Assembly: GCA_039090855.1 (NCBI GenBank)
Contig: CM077005.1
Span: 75,264,607-75,328,606, forward strand
Length of the DNA: 64,000 nt
Direction of reading: 5' to 3'
DNA from: Macrothele yani
Lineage: Eukaryota > Arthropoda > Arachnida > Araneae > Macrothelidae
Part shown: piece after piece, positions 11,638 through 22,672 of the stretch
Layout: each line of letters starts with the position of its first letter
Position numbering within the stretch: the stretch's first letter is position 1
Translations under genes and position numbers: made by a program
The notes under the pieces: generated by a model
The model's input: the letters and a program-made list of their open reading frames with translations, nothing else
What the model was told of the DNA's origin: nothing
The model's database searches: none

Positions 11638-12654
11638 TCAGTATGGCATCAGGTCGCCATGTTTGCTCACACAGCATGCCAGACGTTTCCTCATGGTGTC
11701 CTGCGATAAGCCATCCCATGCATCTTGCACCTTCTCACGGAGTTCCTGAAAATTGTACGGTAGGGGTAGAGTGTGGATGGCGCGTGTAATAGCATCCCAC
11801 AGATTTTTAATCGGCGATAGGTCGGGCAATGCGGCTGGCTACGGCAGAGTGTCAGTACCTCGAAGGCAAGATCTCAAGACAGCAGCAGTATGCGGACGAG
11901 CGTTGTCCTGTTGGAAAATCGCACTGGAGTGAGCGTTTAGGAAAGGTAGATCCACTGGTTGCAGGACCTCATTACCGTAACGCTGGGCTGTCCAAATGCC
12001 TGCAATGAACACCAAAGGTGATCTGGCGTCGTAGACAACTGCACCCCACATCATGATACCAGGCCTTCTAGAGGTGTGACGCTCGACATCAAACCGTTCA
12101 TCTCGGCGCTGACCACGGTGCATCCACACACGGATTCGGTGGTCGTCTGCTCCGAGATAAGAGCGGGACTCGTCACTGAAGATCACCCGCTGCCATTCTG
12201 CGTGGCTCCATCAGAGTCTTACACGACAACATTATAGTCTTTAGAGACGATGCAATGTTGTTAAGGGCAGTCGTCGTAACGGTATGCGTGCGTGTAGTCC
12301 TACGTCGTGCAGCCGTCTGCCAATGGTGCTGGCACTAATCGGACGATGAATGTAGGGCACCACTGCTCGCTGAATGGTGGCAATCGTGGGTGTTGGGTCA
12401 CTCTGCGCATGGCGACCACCCGTCGGTCTTTTTTTCTCTCTCTCTCTCTCTCTCTCTGTCGTTCGTCTGGATCTCCCAGACCATTCCTGTCCCTGCTGCG
12501 TACCTTGTTCCATTCACTGCCGCCAGCGTGCTATGGTGTTATCCACACAACCGGTATGGCGCGCAATACGGCGATAAGACCATCCCGCTTCCCAGAGCCC
12601 AACGAAGCAGCTCTTCTCTAACTTCTCCAACTGATCGAATTGCTTCGAAACTTT
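11638..12654 (-). pseudogene. Tc1-family transposase with a microsatellite-expanded linker
   Basis: The minus-strand reading starts around QFDQLEKLEKSCFVGLWEAG (helix-turn-helix). A stop sits where the family normally has Trp, and the reading then continues MEQGTQQGQEWSGRSRR. A CT/GA microsatellite at about 12430-12460 inserts an RERERE tract in the linker. Downstream, in nearby frames, are IFSDESRSYL (first Asp), FQQDNARPHT (second Asp) and MPDLSPIKNLWDAI (D34E block, with Glu changed to Lys). The frame ends at GDLMPY, 11638. It is a pseudogene with stops and a lost catalytic Glu. Confidence 0.85.
12430..12460. repeat. CT/GA microsatellite inside a transposase frame
   Basis: An uninterrupted CT run lies within the Tc1 relic and is read on the minus strand as alternating Arg-Glu. 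Confidence 0.85.
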
Positions 12655-12948
12655 TCTTTGTAGGTCTTCACTTACGAAGGATGCTTCCGAACTTTTCTTT
12701 GCAGGTCTTCACTTGCGTACGATGCAGCCAACACAGCAGCACGAATCAGAATGGCAAGCACGCGCAACGGGATGACCTCATATAGCCGGTCAGGTATACC
12801 GCTACGACTCCTTCTTGCTGGTGTCATATGCGCGGTCGAGCGAGATACTTGAATCATTTGCATGTCTCATGATGTCAAACCTACCCACCATGTTCCGTTT
12901 CTGTAGGTTGCTTCCTTCTGGGTGGAACTATTTTTTGGACGATGAGTG

Positions 12949-13709
12949 TATGATGTAGAACACAATGCAAGATCCATCTATTCCTTCAATAAAGTCCGTT
13001 ATGCCAGGACGCACTATGGAAATAAAATTTACTCCTATGTACCTATAATTCAATATCCTAGCTAGTATGTAAGTATTCCATCTTTCTGAAAGGTTCTGCC
13101 ACATAAAGTTTGGCCCTTTTGATCGTGTGCATGTTAGGTATCAATAAATATTTTATTTAGTGTTATGTTCTACGTCAGGTTCTCTATAGGTTATTTTCTC
13201 AGTAAGTAGGAATGCATGCTATCCTATATTTACCCATACAATGCAGGGGAAAATAGTGTGAATATCTTTACTGCTTTCTAAATTCATGATAAAAACATAT
13301 TATATGTCCATAATGAATATAATGATGAGTCACCGATGTTTTGCAATTAGGTTTCAACTTCAAATCTTGTAACATCATAATATTACGGGGTTTGCAGTAA
13401 CGTCGTAGCGCGTAATAGTCAATCGACAAGAGCAACGAAGTTTTATCAAAATTCAAGTTCCACGAGGACGAAATCGTCGTCCGTGCCACAAAGGACTACG
13501 GGAATCTCGTGGCGATGATGCATTGCCATATCGCATCGTCGCCAGATGAGTGAAGGTTTTTAGACGTGGAAGACGGAACGCTGAATGCGCTTCAACTCTG
13601 CTCAGTATATCCCACACGGGACATATGAACAACCCGAGGAAACCGTGGGAGAATTGCAGAAGCTTGATCGTCGATGGACTTGCTCAGAATTGTGTTCCAA
13701 TGTCAACAT
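12949..13709. other. Intergenic, no gene recognised
   Basis: AT-rich spacer. A 73-residue minus-strand frame at 13268-13489 has no recognisable motif and no repeat partner in the window. Confidence 0.4.
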
Positions 13710-13718
13710 AGCACTTTC

Positions 13719-13937
13719 TTGTTTTGTGCTGGGGGTTTTACGACCACCGTGAGCTACTCAATCTGTTATAAGCAATCGCTCGTCCCTAATTTAGGGCTAC
13801 TTGTTCCAGGGAAAGAAGAGAGCCAGTACCGTAAGACAAACACAACATTCATGCCTCACCAAGATTTAACCCTGGACACATCTAGGACGAATGGTCATAA
13901 GCCATCGCTTAGACCACTGCGCCACCAGGGGGCTCGC
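13719..13937 (-). mobile_element. tRNA-derived SINE (family 1)
   Basis: Minus-strand copy with recognisable but mutated box A and box B and the conserved body (GACCACCGTGAGCTACTCAA on the plus strand). It is flanked by AGCACTTTC at 13710-13718 and 13938-13946, a 9-bp target duplication. It is more diverged than the copy at 4639. Confidence 0.85.
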
Positions 13938-13944
13938 AGCACTT

Positions 13945-14700
13945 TCGATTATATACGCCATTTTAACAAAGAAGCTGGAACTACATTTCGACGACGCATT
14001 AAAAGCAAAGACATTGCTGGCAAAATGGTGGTGGAAAATTTTGTAACTACCAGCACATTCCCCATACACGATTTCAACTTGTTCCGGAAAATGAAAATAC
14101 CCGTTAGTGGCAAATCGTTTCCGAACTATCAGCATCATTATTTCTTTGTTAGAGCATTTTCTGTTGATATCAATCCTAAATGACGCTGTAGTACCGTCGC
14201 CAGATCGTTGTACGCCTTTCAGCCGTATGGCAATGGGCCATCCACGAAGATAGAGAGCATATGAAGAAAGTGGTACTGTCACTGGAATGTTTTCTTTCAA
14301 TACATGCAAATAATATTAACATGTACTTATTCAACCGTAAAGACAATGCTGAGAAATGGCGGTGCGAAATTTTAGATCTTCCACCACATTTGTCGGACAC
14401 GAATCTGTGAGGTTTCGACTTATTCGAGAAAATGAAAATAATTTTTATAGGCAAGCGCTTCCAGTCTATCAACAGTAACATTTCTACATTAGAAGGTTCT
14501 ATGTGGGCATTGGCACAAAATGTCCAGATTGAATGCTCTACACTTTTCAGAGATTTAGCAACGAGTTGTCCATGAAGGAAGATAATACGTGGGGGTATTG
14601 TGACTGTAACTGAAATATTTCCTTTCAACATGTAACAAAAGAACGCTCGTATTTAAAATCAATACCGCCATATTTGTCTTCATTACTGCTCTCATTAGCG
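13945..14700 (-). repeat. Diverged tandem duplication, about 330-370 bp units
   Basis: Two consecutive segments (about 13945-14310 and 14320-14640) share order and local similarity, for example AAAATGAAAATA...GGCAA.CG.TTCC..CTATCA. A partial third begins near 14640. On the minus strand both give frames with similar order: an N-terminal VTV stretch, a central EMMLLI/EMLLLI and KRFA/KRLPI blocks. The function is unknown; the frames are broken and may be a decayed repeat rather than a gene. Confidence 0.5.
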
Positions 14701-14869
14701 GACTTGTTGCTTCGTCCGCGCTACTATCCTGCAATTGACCTGCTCGAAATCTCCCATATTTTAAAATTCTTGACCAAGTGCCCTGCAGGAATGTAGTACC
14801 ATACGGTTTTTCCAAATTGCAGATGGGTTTCGCGTCCGTATTATTTGTGCGGTCTATGTATATCATTGA

Positions 14870-15346
14870 TGTCCATTAGACGCCCATTTACTCCGTGTAC
14901 AGATGTTTCAATGCAGCCTTAAGTCACCTATGTTTACAAATATCAAGAAGTTGTATAAGCAACCCAAAGTGCGCTAGGAAGCATCACCGTAGACGTTTTC
15001 TTTCTACCTAGCAACCCTTTTACATTTCCGTCGTGCGCCCGCGAAAATTCTCAACTGCAGCCATGCCACCTGAGTTTAAAAGGGCACTTGGTCGTCGATC
15101 CCATTTTCACGCAGTGTTCCACGAGTTTCTAATTCACGTATCCTGCTTACTGACTTTTAACACGACACAATTTACCAATACTTACGGCACAGATTTTCGT
15201 TTATATATGATTTGCAGAACAAGTCTTCGTCCTAAGGGAGATCGTATTTTTACACTTCCATGTTCCTAGAAAATTTCATTGCAGAAAACCCCTCGTGGTT
15301 AGAGCACAACCATACTATCGCTTCCCCATAAAGAAGCGACAGATAA
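14870..15346. other. Intergenic, no gene recognised
   Basis: No motif recognised on either strand. Confidence 0.4.
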
Positions 15347-16040
15347 TCCAAACATAATCGACACTGTCATTACACGATTAAAAATAAAACAAGATCACAT
15401 TAAATTATTTTATATACAAGTAAAATCTACGAGATCTTTCGGGCAGTCAAACGTGCCTTTCTCCAGATAAAATGCAAATTAGGATACAGACAGCAGGGAC
15501 TTATATACAGTTGGCTGTTGGTTGGTGACGTATAAATAGCCATCACGGCGCGTGCTCAAAGAGTTAAGAGTCTTAAAGGACAGAGGAGGGCAACCCCACT
15601 TTCTATGGCAATGTTGGAATATCCTCGTCGTCAAGTATAGTGTCTTCTAATGTTCCCTCAATGAGGGATTTCCACGGTTGTGGCACTAAATAAAGCGAAT
15701 CCTCATTACAACATTTATCACCAAAGGCAGAGATGTACAAACTCTCGGCAAAAAAGGTTGAGGCCTTGGTTTTTTGTCTACCCAATATTAAAGCTTCATT
15801 CTACATTGGCGTATATAAGCCTTCTCCTGTAAGTCGAGAGAGGGATGTAGTTGCTGAATGATTTATAACGTTGTATTTATGTTCATTTATTCTTACGCCC
15901 AAATTACGTAAAGTTGATCCAATGTAGACTTGGGGATTATCGCCTGCGTCGTAGTTTTCCAATGTTGTACAATATATACCAGATTTGTTGATATCGTCAA
16001 TCGAGTCCCGATCCTTTTAATTATCGAAAACAGATTTGAT
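15347..16040 (-). mobile_element. Penelope-like element fragment, left arm of inverted pair
   Basis: This arm is an inverted copy of 16190-16893. On the minus strand it encodes the GIY-YIG region in broken frames (a Tyr-Ile-Gly-Ser-Thr-Leu-Arg run around 15905-15925) and the downstream conserved block ESLYISAFGDKCCNED (15604-15785). The reverse transcriptase part is absent, so the copy is 5'-truncated. A hammerhead-like core (CTGGAGA ... GAAA) lies at about 15438-15470. Confidence 0.75.
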
Positions 16041-16148
16041 TTTAAAATGTAAGACGCTCGGAATTCACAATACTGGAATGTGAGAGACAAACCATTAAAT
16101 ATGTCGGCACTATGAACTATCTACCCACCGTCACACCAGTTATAAGGA

Positions 16149-16655
16149 ATGCTTGCAGAAAATATGACAGATTTCGGCGAAACCACTTCAGATCTGTTTT
16201 CGATGATTAAAAAGGATCGGGACTCGATTGACGATATCAATAAATCTGGTATATATTGTATACCATTGGAAAGCTACGACCCAGCCAATAATCCCCAAGT
16301 CTACATTGGATCAACTTTACGTACCTTGGTCGTAAGAATAAATGAACATAAATACAACGTTAGAAACCATTAAACAACTACATTTCTGTCTCGACTTTCA
16401 AGAGAAGGCTCATATTACGCCAATATGGAATAAAGCTTCAATATTGGGAAGTCAATAAACCAAGGCCTCCCCCTTTTTGCCGAGAATTTGTACATCTCTG
16501 CCTTTGGTGATAAATGTTGTAATGAGGATTCACCTTATTTAGTGCCACAACCGTGAAAATTCCTCATTGAGGGAACATTTGAAGGCACTATACTTGATGA
16601 CGAGGATATCCCAACATTGCCATATGGAGTGGAGTTGCCCACCTCAGTCCTTTAA
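16149..16655 (+). pseudogene. GIY-YIG endonuclease domain of a Penelope-like retroelement
   Basis: The open part 16149-16373 contains SGIYCIPLESYDP, then NPQVYIGSTLRTLVVRINEH. This is the GIY...YIG pairing with the following Arg region typical of the nuclease that Penelope-like elements carry C-terminal to their reverse transcriptase. A stop follows NVRNH. Beyond a frame change the C-terminal block (LYISAFGDKCCNED, then LIEGTFEGTILDDEDIPTL) runs to TAA at 16653-16655. Reverse transcriptase is missing upstream. The family nuclease nicks target DNA for insertion. Family assignment is from the motif pair plus the arrangement with an inverted partner. Confidence 0.8.
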
Positions 16656-16893
16656 GACTCTTAACTCTTTGAGCACCCGCCGAGATGGCTATATTACGTC
16701 ACCAACCAACAGAATATAAGTCCCTGCGCTGTCTGAATCTTACTTTGCATTTTACCTGAAGATGGACACGTTTGACGGCCAGAAAGATATCGTAGATTTT
16801 ATTTGTAAATAATATATGTTAATGTAATAAACCTCTAATGTGATCTTGTTTATTTTTAATCGTGCAATGACAGTGTCGATAATTTTTGGATTA
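16190..16893 (+). mobile_element. Penelope-like element fragment, right arm of inverted pair
   Basis: It mirrors 15347-16040, with about 150 bp between the arms. Its 3' untranslated part contains CTGAAGA at 16756-16762, a short potential stem (TGG/CCA) and GAAA at 16782-16785. This order matches the hammerhead ribozyme core known from Penelope-like element ends. The head-to-head orientation with truncated 5' ends facing each other is consistent with the unusual terminal arrangements of this retroelement class. Confidence 0.75.
16756..16795 (+). ncRNA. Candidate degenerate hammerhead ribozyme core
   Basis: CTGAAGA fits the CUGANGA box, GAAA fits the second conserved box, and TGG/CCA between them can pair as stem II. 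The cleavage-site strand was not identified with certainty. The partner arm has CTGGAGA instead, so it is probably decayed. Confidence 0.4.
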
Positions 16894-16899
16894 TTTGAG

Positions 16900-19484
16900 T
16901 GGTGCGCCACAACTGCTTCTGAAAAAGCGACAGTTTGGAAGCTCCGGAATTGGCCAAAAGGGTTCCTTCCTAAGAGATGCGCCCTGCCTGGAATTGCTGT
17001 TTCATAAAAAAACAATTCTTTTTTCGACATTCTCTCATTTAGCTTTCATCAACGTCGTGTTTTCGGCCGGTAGTAGCATTTGCTATTTCTTCTGCAATGC
17101 CAAAAATTTTGAATCCGTCGAACACATTAAAATAATGTAACAGCTCTTCTTTATTCATTTTATCGTTTGATATTTTCAATATCACGCGCAAGCCAACTTA
17201 TGGGATTATGGGATTATGCGCATCTGTCTATGCTCTCTGCTCTGGCCTCTTTGTCGTCTGTCCGTTTCTTCAAAACCTATTTTCAAAGAGTTCCACACAC
17301 AAACTTGGGTAAGGCATTGGTAAAGAATTGGAGTTCAGAATACTGGAGTCACTTTTCCATCTTCATCTTTTTACTTGTGCAACATAAATACACATCAGCA
17401 TTTCCTCATTTTGTTTCTGTAATCCGTGGAAAAATTAATTAGCATTGTCCCGTAGCTTTCCTGTTCTCTTTTTTAACTTGCTGTTTAACAGAGGAATTCT
17501 ACGTTTATTTCTCCGTTTACGCTTTGCTCTTAGTACTGTTACAACAGTCCAGAACCCAGCTGTTTGCTAATAGAAATTTGACTTTCTAAAACGACGAAAC
17601 GCAGATCAATGCAGGTAACATTTCATTTTATTTTGGCATTGTCATGACTTTTTTATTCACCAGCTTCGTCCTTCCATTTGCCCAACAGTTTCGCTCCGCT
17701 TTTACTTTCCGAATATGGTATTCAAAATAAATATAAAACGTGGATGGTTGTAATTATTTGGTCAAACAGGTGCCAACAATACGGGGAAATGTGGTTCACC
17801 TATTAAAGACTTTTAAGTATAAAACATTCTGCTTCACTCTTCTCGAGTGTTACATGGTTGTTTGGAATCTTGAATGAAACCTATTGTTGTATTTTGCGGT
17901 TCGGTTCTAGCTCTTTCTCATCACCTAAGCTCTTTCTCATCACTTAAGTTTCTAAACTATCGCATTTACATTTACGATTACAAATAAGTTCAGCGAATTT
18001 CTGCGTAAGTACAACCAGGACTTTTTCAGGGTTTTTTATTTTCCCAGGGAGATTTTGAACAACATAGGTAAAAAGAATCAGACAGAAAAATCAATCATTT
18101 TTGACTTCATGTACGCTTGTTGTCCACTACTCCACTATAGTGTAAAATTTGCACACGAAGTGGCAATGTACTTGACATCTCATACCGTGTGTTTCAGAAA
18201 GCAATGGATATATTAGGGAGGGCAAATGTTAGCTGCAGGCAGGTTCCTGAATGCCAATGACTGAAATAGCCTTTGTTAAATATACGGTGAGTACGACTTA
18301 ACCTAAATAGGATGAGACATAACTCCTCCGGCCACAACATAAAATTACCGGCAGATAAAAAAGAAACTGAGGACATGAGGATAAACTACATCATGCTGAC
18401 GGAAACTTTAAAAACAACACGAAGCTTTGAACTCAATTTGAATAGTGGGGACAGTTCAGGCTAATGGGAAAGAACCATCTTGTGAGTTATGTTTTGTGCT
18501 GGTGTTAGTTTGAATAAAAAATTTAATTCACCTAATATTCGTGTACTGGCTCCACCCGGCGACCGTTTAGAAATTTTCAGAGCTCTTATCTGAACTGGAA
18601 ATTGCTAGGATTCAAATCTCACCTATAGGATATGTGATGAATAATTCCAAGTGTCGACTCACCAACGTCCACCAATGCGAAATTTTGAAAAGGTCTGGAG
18701 TTTATATGTATGACAGTGACAGTATGATCTCTTGTGTCTTTCGTAAGCATTTTGGCTCTATACCATGAAATATTTGGACAGTTATTTAGGATGTATGCAA
18801 GCTCGAGCTGGTGCAGTAAGATATTTAGTGGAAAGTTATACGCTCTGCTGATAACAATCTTACGAACTGTAAAATTGTTATCAGCAGAAAAAAAGGGATC
18901 CGAAAAACTGTTCATACATAGTGTGAAATGGATTCCAATAGATATAGAATGGTACACTGAACTAATCATTCTTCTATAAGACAATTTGCAGTTGGCACAC
19001 AATCCAGGAACGGCACTGAAAAACGGCGGAGAACATTTTGTCCTAAAATGTCATAGACTATTGATGCTATGCATCTTTCCCGACAGTAATCAAATAAATC
19101 TCAAGTAAAAACTTCGATGTAACGAGAATGGGTAATGATGCGTCATTGTCAAAGCCATTGTTGAAATGTAATCGTGCCGCATGCACCCCTCCCCCACGAT
19201 TCCAGCATGAAGTGACGCAACAACATTTCATTGTTACTCAACAATATATTTTACTAAACAATTGTTGAACATTATTTCGTCATGTTTAATATAAACACAA
19301 CGACATTTCATTACAATCTGCGTAAATTACGAGAACTTGATGCTAAATGTGATACCCATCATTAGAAAAATGCATTTTGATATTACGCATCTTTCCGTGT
19401 AATAGTAGATTGCCTTTTGTCGAAGTTCAGGGCTCGGAGTTTCTATAAGATCCTATAACGTAATTTCTTTTTCGTGTAGAGCTT
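16900..19484. other. Intergenic, no gene recognised
   Basis: AT-rich. Frames at 16886-17140, 17167-17442, 18619-19002 and 18734-18979 lack recognisable domains and overlap each other on opposite strands. I see no evidence for a gene. Confidence 0.4.
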
Positions 19485-20345
19485 TTGTTTCTTACGTTAT
19501 GTCTAAACCATCAGATAAGAATACGATGCAGTTGTTCCTAATTGAATTATTACGGCCAGACGAATCATAAAGCAGAAGTCAACTTACGGGAATTTTCTTT
19601 ATTTCAGCACCAACTCAGTATTTCCACAACAAGACAGCCGATATCAGATTACAAACTTTTAAATGAACGTCTACACCCACACATCCACCACACACAAACA
19701 ACTGTTGTATCGTAGGTTTTATCTATCGTTCTTATCTCATACATTCATACGTCACGTTCACTCTGACCTCAAATGTGTTGCCAACAGTATTCTCGTTTGA
19801 GGGAAAAGATGTCACGTTAAGCTTAGAAGTACAAGCAGAACAAACTCAAATTTACATAGGAAAAAAAAACTAAATATGAAAGTTAATTTAAAATGTACGT
19901 CACAACCCATAGGTGAAATAGTTTATGTTGGATGTACCAGCCTAACGGCCAATCTTTCCTATCGATTGCCTTAAACATATTTCCGAGTAATAAAGTCGAT
20001 GACATTTCAGAGTTCGTTCACTTTGTACTTCTTCCCCACAAATACAAGGAATCTGCTGATGTGAAAAGCTCAAAAAACTATCACTTAATGCCGATAATAT
20101 TAGCCGGAGATTTCAAAATTAACTTAGCTAAGCCAGGATCTAAACCGTTTGTCAATTTGCTAAATGTAGAATTTGGTCTGGCAACAACTGTAGATTTCGA
20201 TTTTTTGTGACGTATAGTGTAATTTAACTTTCATTTTTAGTTTCTTTCTCTACGTAAATTTGAGTTCGTTATCCTTCGCATTTTCAAACATAACGTGATG
20301 TCTTCTTTCTCGCAAGAGTATGGTTGGCAACACCTTGAGGTCATA
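19485..20345. repeat. Inverted R1 arms enclosing a Helitron-type endonuclease fragment
   Basis: The left arm 19485-19890 is R1 in reverse orientation. The right arm 20215-20345 is the start of R1 in forward orientation (both show TTAGTTTCTTTCTCTA next to the enclosed segment). The right arm is cut off where the next Tc1 element begins at 20389. The enclosed 0.3 kb encodes an endonuclease fragment. Confidence 0.6.
19932..20216 (+). pseudogene. Fragment of Helitron-type (Helentron) apurinic-like endonuclease
   Basis: The 92-residue frame contains ISEFVHFVLLPHKY, then MPIILAGDFKINLAKP and FVNLLNVEFGL. This matches the IILSGDFNVN core of the endonuclease/exonuclease/phosphatase fold, in the form fused to Rep-helicase proteins of Helentron-class elements. 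The catalytic Asn of GDFN is changed to Lys. No Rep or helicase part was found nearby. An APE-type LINE endonuclease is an alternative, but the EFVHFVLL...KY lead-in fits the Helitron form better. It is certainly incomplete. Confidence 0.6.
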
Positions 20346-20482
20346 ACGTACGACGTGTGTATGTGTCAGATGAGAACTGACCGACATACACTCACGGACA
20401 ATGAAATTTGCGCACCAAGAAAGAATCATCGGATTGAACTGAAATTTTACGGAAGTAATGATACAGATACACATGATGTCAA

Positions 20483-20706
20483 TGCCGCCCCGGTGGCGCA
20501 GTGGTCTAAGCGATGGCTTCTGATCATTTGTCCGAAAGGGGTCAGGGTTCAAATCCCGGTGAGGCATGGATGTTGTGTTTGTCTTACGGCGCTGGTTGTT
20601 TCCCTTCCCTGGAGTCAGTGGCCCTAAATTAGGGACGGGCGACTGCTTATAGCCCACTGAGTTGCTCGCGGCGATCGTTAAACCCCCAATCAATCAATCA
20701 ACCAAT
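20483..20706 (+). mobile_element. tRNA-derived SINE (family 1)
   Basis: It starts TGCCGCCCCGGTGGCGCAGT with intact box A, has GGGTTCAAATCCCGGT as box B, then the conserved body, and ends in AATCAATCAATCAACC rather than poly(A). It is flanked by the near-identical 11-bp repeats CATGATGTCAA and CATGATGGCAA (20472-20482 and 20707-20717). It sits inside a Tc1 element and is therefore younger than that insertion. Confidence 0.92.
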
Positions 20707-20734
20707 CATGATGGCAAAAACAGAGCTACAGGAC

Positions 20735-21830
20735 AGTTACAGAGGGATCTGTTGCACGCAGTCTGGGCATCTCCAATAGCACGTCGCTCCGCCTCGTGCG
20801 GCTATACATGCTGCAATACTGTCCGGCATTGAAACGAACATACGCCTGATGTTGTCCTGCGGCAGACTGGCCCACACGTGTTAGACGGGGAGCTCCAAAT
20901 CCCGGATAGTGCGGCACGGCGGCAACTGGCGTTTCAACTGGTCCCACACAAGCTCGATAGCGTACATGTCCGGGGAGCAGACAGGCTATGGAAATGTCTC
21001 GACGCGACGTAGGCAGTCTTGGCAACCTGAGCCGTGTGCGGGTGGGCATTATCCTGCAGGTATAGCGCACATGGAATACCCGCTAGGAATGGCAGCACAT
21101 GGAGCCGCAGGATCTCATCCACATACCGCTGGCCCGTCAATGATCTACATACCACTACTAGAGCTGATCGGCTATAGTAGGCAATGGCTCCCCAGACAAT
21201 AATGCTTGCAGTGGAGGAGGTCTGGCGCTCGATAGCGAGGTTGGGATTATTCCGTTGACCCCAGGGACCTCCCACCCGGACACGATGATAATCTGTCCTC
21301 AAAACGAAGCGGCGCTCATCGCTAAACACCACACGTCGCCAGTCTGTGGCGTTCCACGTCGCTCTGGTCTGGCACCACTTCACACGGAGCCGACGACGTT
21401 CTGGTGTTAATTGCAGCAGACCTAAGGGATTCTGGGATAGAAGATTTGCTTCCGCGAGGCGTAGGGAAAGGGCTCGTGGGTTCATAAAGGCGGCTACATC
21501 TTCCTGTGTAGTGGACCGGGTCCCCGTTGGATCTTTTCGTGTCTGACGCACGATCCGTCGATGCGCTCTACCGGTGGTCCTCCTGGTCCAACCGGAGCTT
21601 CTCGGCCGTGTGGCAGTGCCGTCATGTGTCCACTGCTCCCAACACAGACGGATGGTGTGGTCAGAACGATCCACGTGACGGGCTATACGGCACGCCGACC
21701 ATCCTGTGGTTTTCAGCCCGATAATCAGGTCTCTCTCAAAGTCCGTAAGTTGCGTAAATCGAGCGTCTACCCGGCATTCGTGTCTCTCTGTACTTTTGCT
21801 TGCGTCGGCCGGTGCTTTTTCTTTTCATGA
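20735..21830 (-). pseudogene. Tc1-family transposase relic, best preserved N-terminal two thirds
   Basis: From about 21830 the frame is open through RFTQLTDFERDLIIGLKTTG (helix-turn-helix), then VFSDERRFVLRTDYHRVRVG (first catalytic Asp) and LQDNAHPHTAQV (second Asp), reaching about 20950. A frameshift then moves the D34E block (SPDMYAIELVWDQLKR) to another frame, with a stop after LELPV. The last part ends near 20735, next to the SINE. Only a frameshift plus one or two stops separate it from a full-length protein. It is inactive as read. Confidence 0.88.
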
Positions 21831-22018
21831 GGCATCGACTACACGCCGATTTTAAAGGATGCCGGTTCGTGCTTGCAGCGCCACGACAGGGTGTGCGGTC
21901 ATGCGCACCCGCACAAAGCGTGGATCACTTGCACACCAGCACGCACTCTAGGTATTTGCAAAGTTTCGCGGCTGTAGATGATTTCTTCTAGGTGCGCAAA
22001 TTTCATTGTCCGTGAGTG

Positions 22019-22672
22019 TATAATTTTGAGCAGCAGCATTATGTGGAGATGGTGGAAGTATAATGCTAATTGTGGAAAAGCCGTTGTTTAATTAAAGTTG
22101 TGTCTATTCAAAGGCTGCGTGTTGTGCTCATATATATTTATTTAGCGTTAAGAGTTCTACATATTAATATTATTTAGTTCTGAAGTTTACTACTGATCCG
22201 ACACCTTTGACGTTCGAGTGTTCTGTTCGGTTGGAATGTTACTGTTTAAGGATCTGTTGACAGTGTACGGGAATCAATCTGTAAGTAACCTACAGTGAAG
22301 AATCACGTTTTCACTATAGGTCACTTACCTCACCTGCAGTGAAGACTTGAATACTCATGTCTTCACTGTAGGTTTTGAGAACTAATTTATGTTGTATTCA
22401 GACAGCCATATTTCCACGTACATTACATTTTTTACGACAAAGGGGAACACTACAATCGGTGCTGTTTTCCAGAGACACTTCGGGGGTCTAGAATCACAAG
22501 TATAAATATCATTCTTCAGTTACCATAACCCTATTCTATCTACTTTACTTTATAAGAATGCAATGTGTTGTAGGTAAGTACAGATGTAAATGTATACTCT
22601 GGAATCACTCGTTTTATTTTACACTCACAAAGATATTGGCATGCGAAAGATGCATATCATTAATTAGCTATG
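22019..22672. other. Intergenic with two adjacent hairpins
   Basis: No gene recognised. Two imperfect inverted repeats lie at 22281-22328 and 22332-22373, and they share the sequence ACCTACAGTGAA / TTCACTGTAGGT. Confidence 0.5.

Larger units (their letters stand above)
11481..12948 (-). mobile_element. Tc1-type transposon, left end uncertain
   Basis: The right end (12926-12948) reads inward as CACTCATCGTCCAAAAAATA and is followed by TA. The left end is weaker (CACTCCTCGTCAACAAG at 11481) and lacks a clear TA. The interior encodes a Tc1 transposase on the minus strand, and a 41-43 bp direct repeat lies at about 12647-12727 near its 5' end. Confidence 0.7.
20389..22018 (-). mobile_element. Tc1-type DNA transposon carrying a SINE
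   Basis: The terminal repeats CACTCACGGACAATGAAATT (20389) and its mirror ending at 22018 are both flanked by TA (20387-20388 and 22019-20). It contains a transposase relic and a family-1 SINE inserted downstream of the coding part. It interrupts an R1 repeat arm, so it postdates that repeat. Confidence 0.9.

Noticed and set aside
18619..19002. 127-residue minus-strand frame overlapping an 81-residue plus-strand frame
   Set aside because: No motif on either strand and composition typical of random AT-rich sequence.
20490..20570. tRNA gene with box A and box B
   Set aside because: The tRNA-like head is followed by the conserved SINE body and flanked by a target duplication, and it recurs in many copies. 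It is a SINE, not a tRNA gene.
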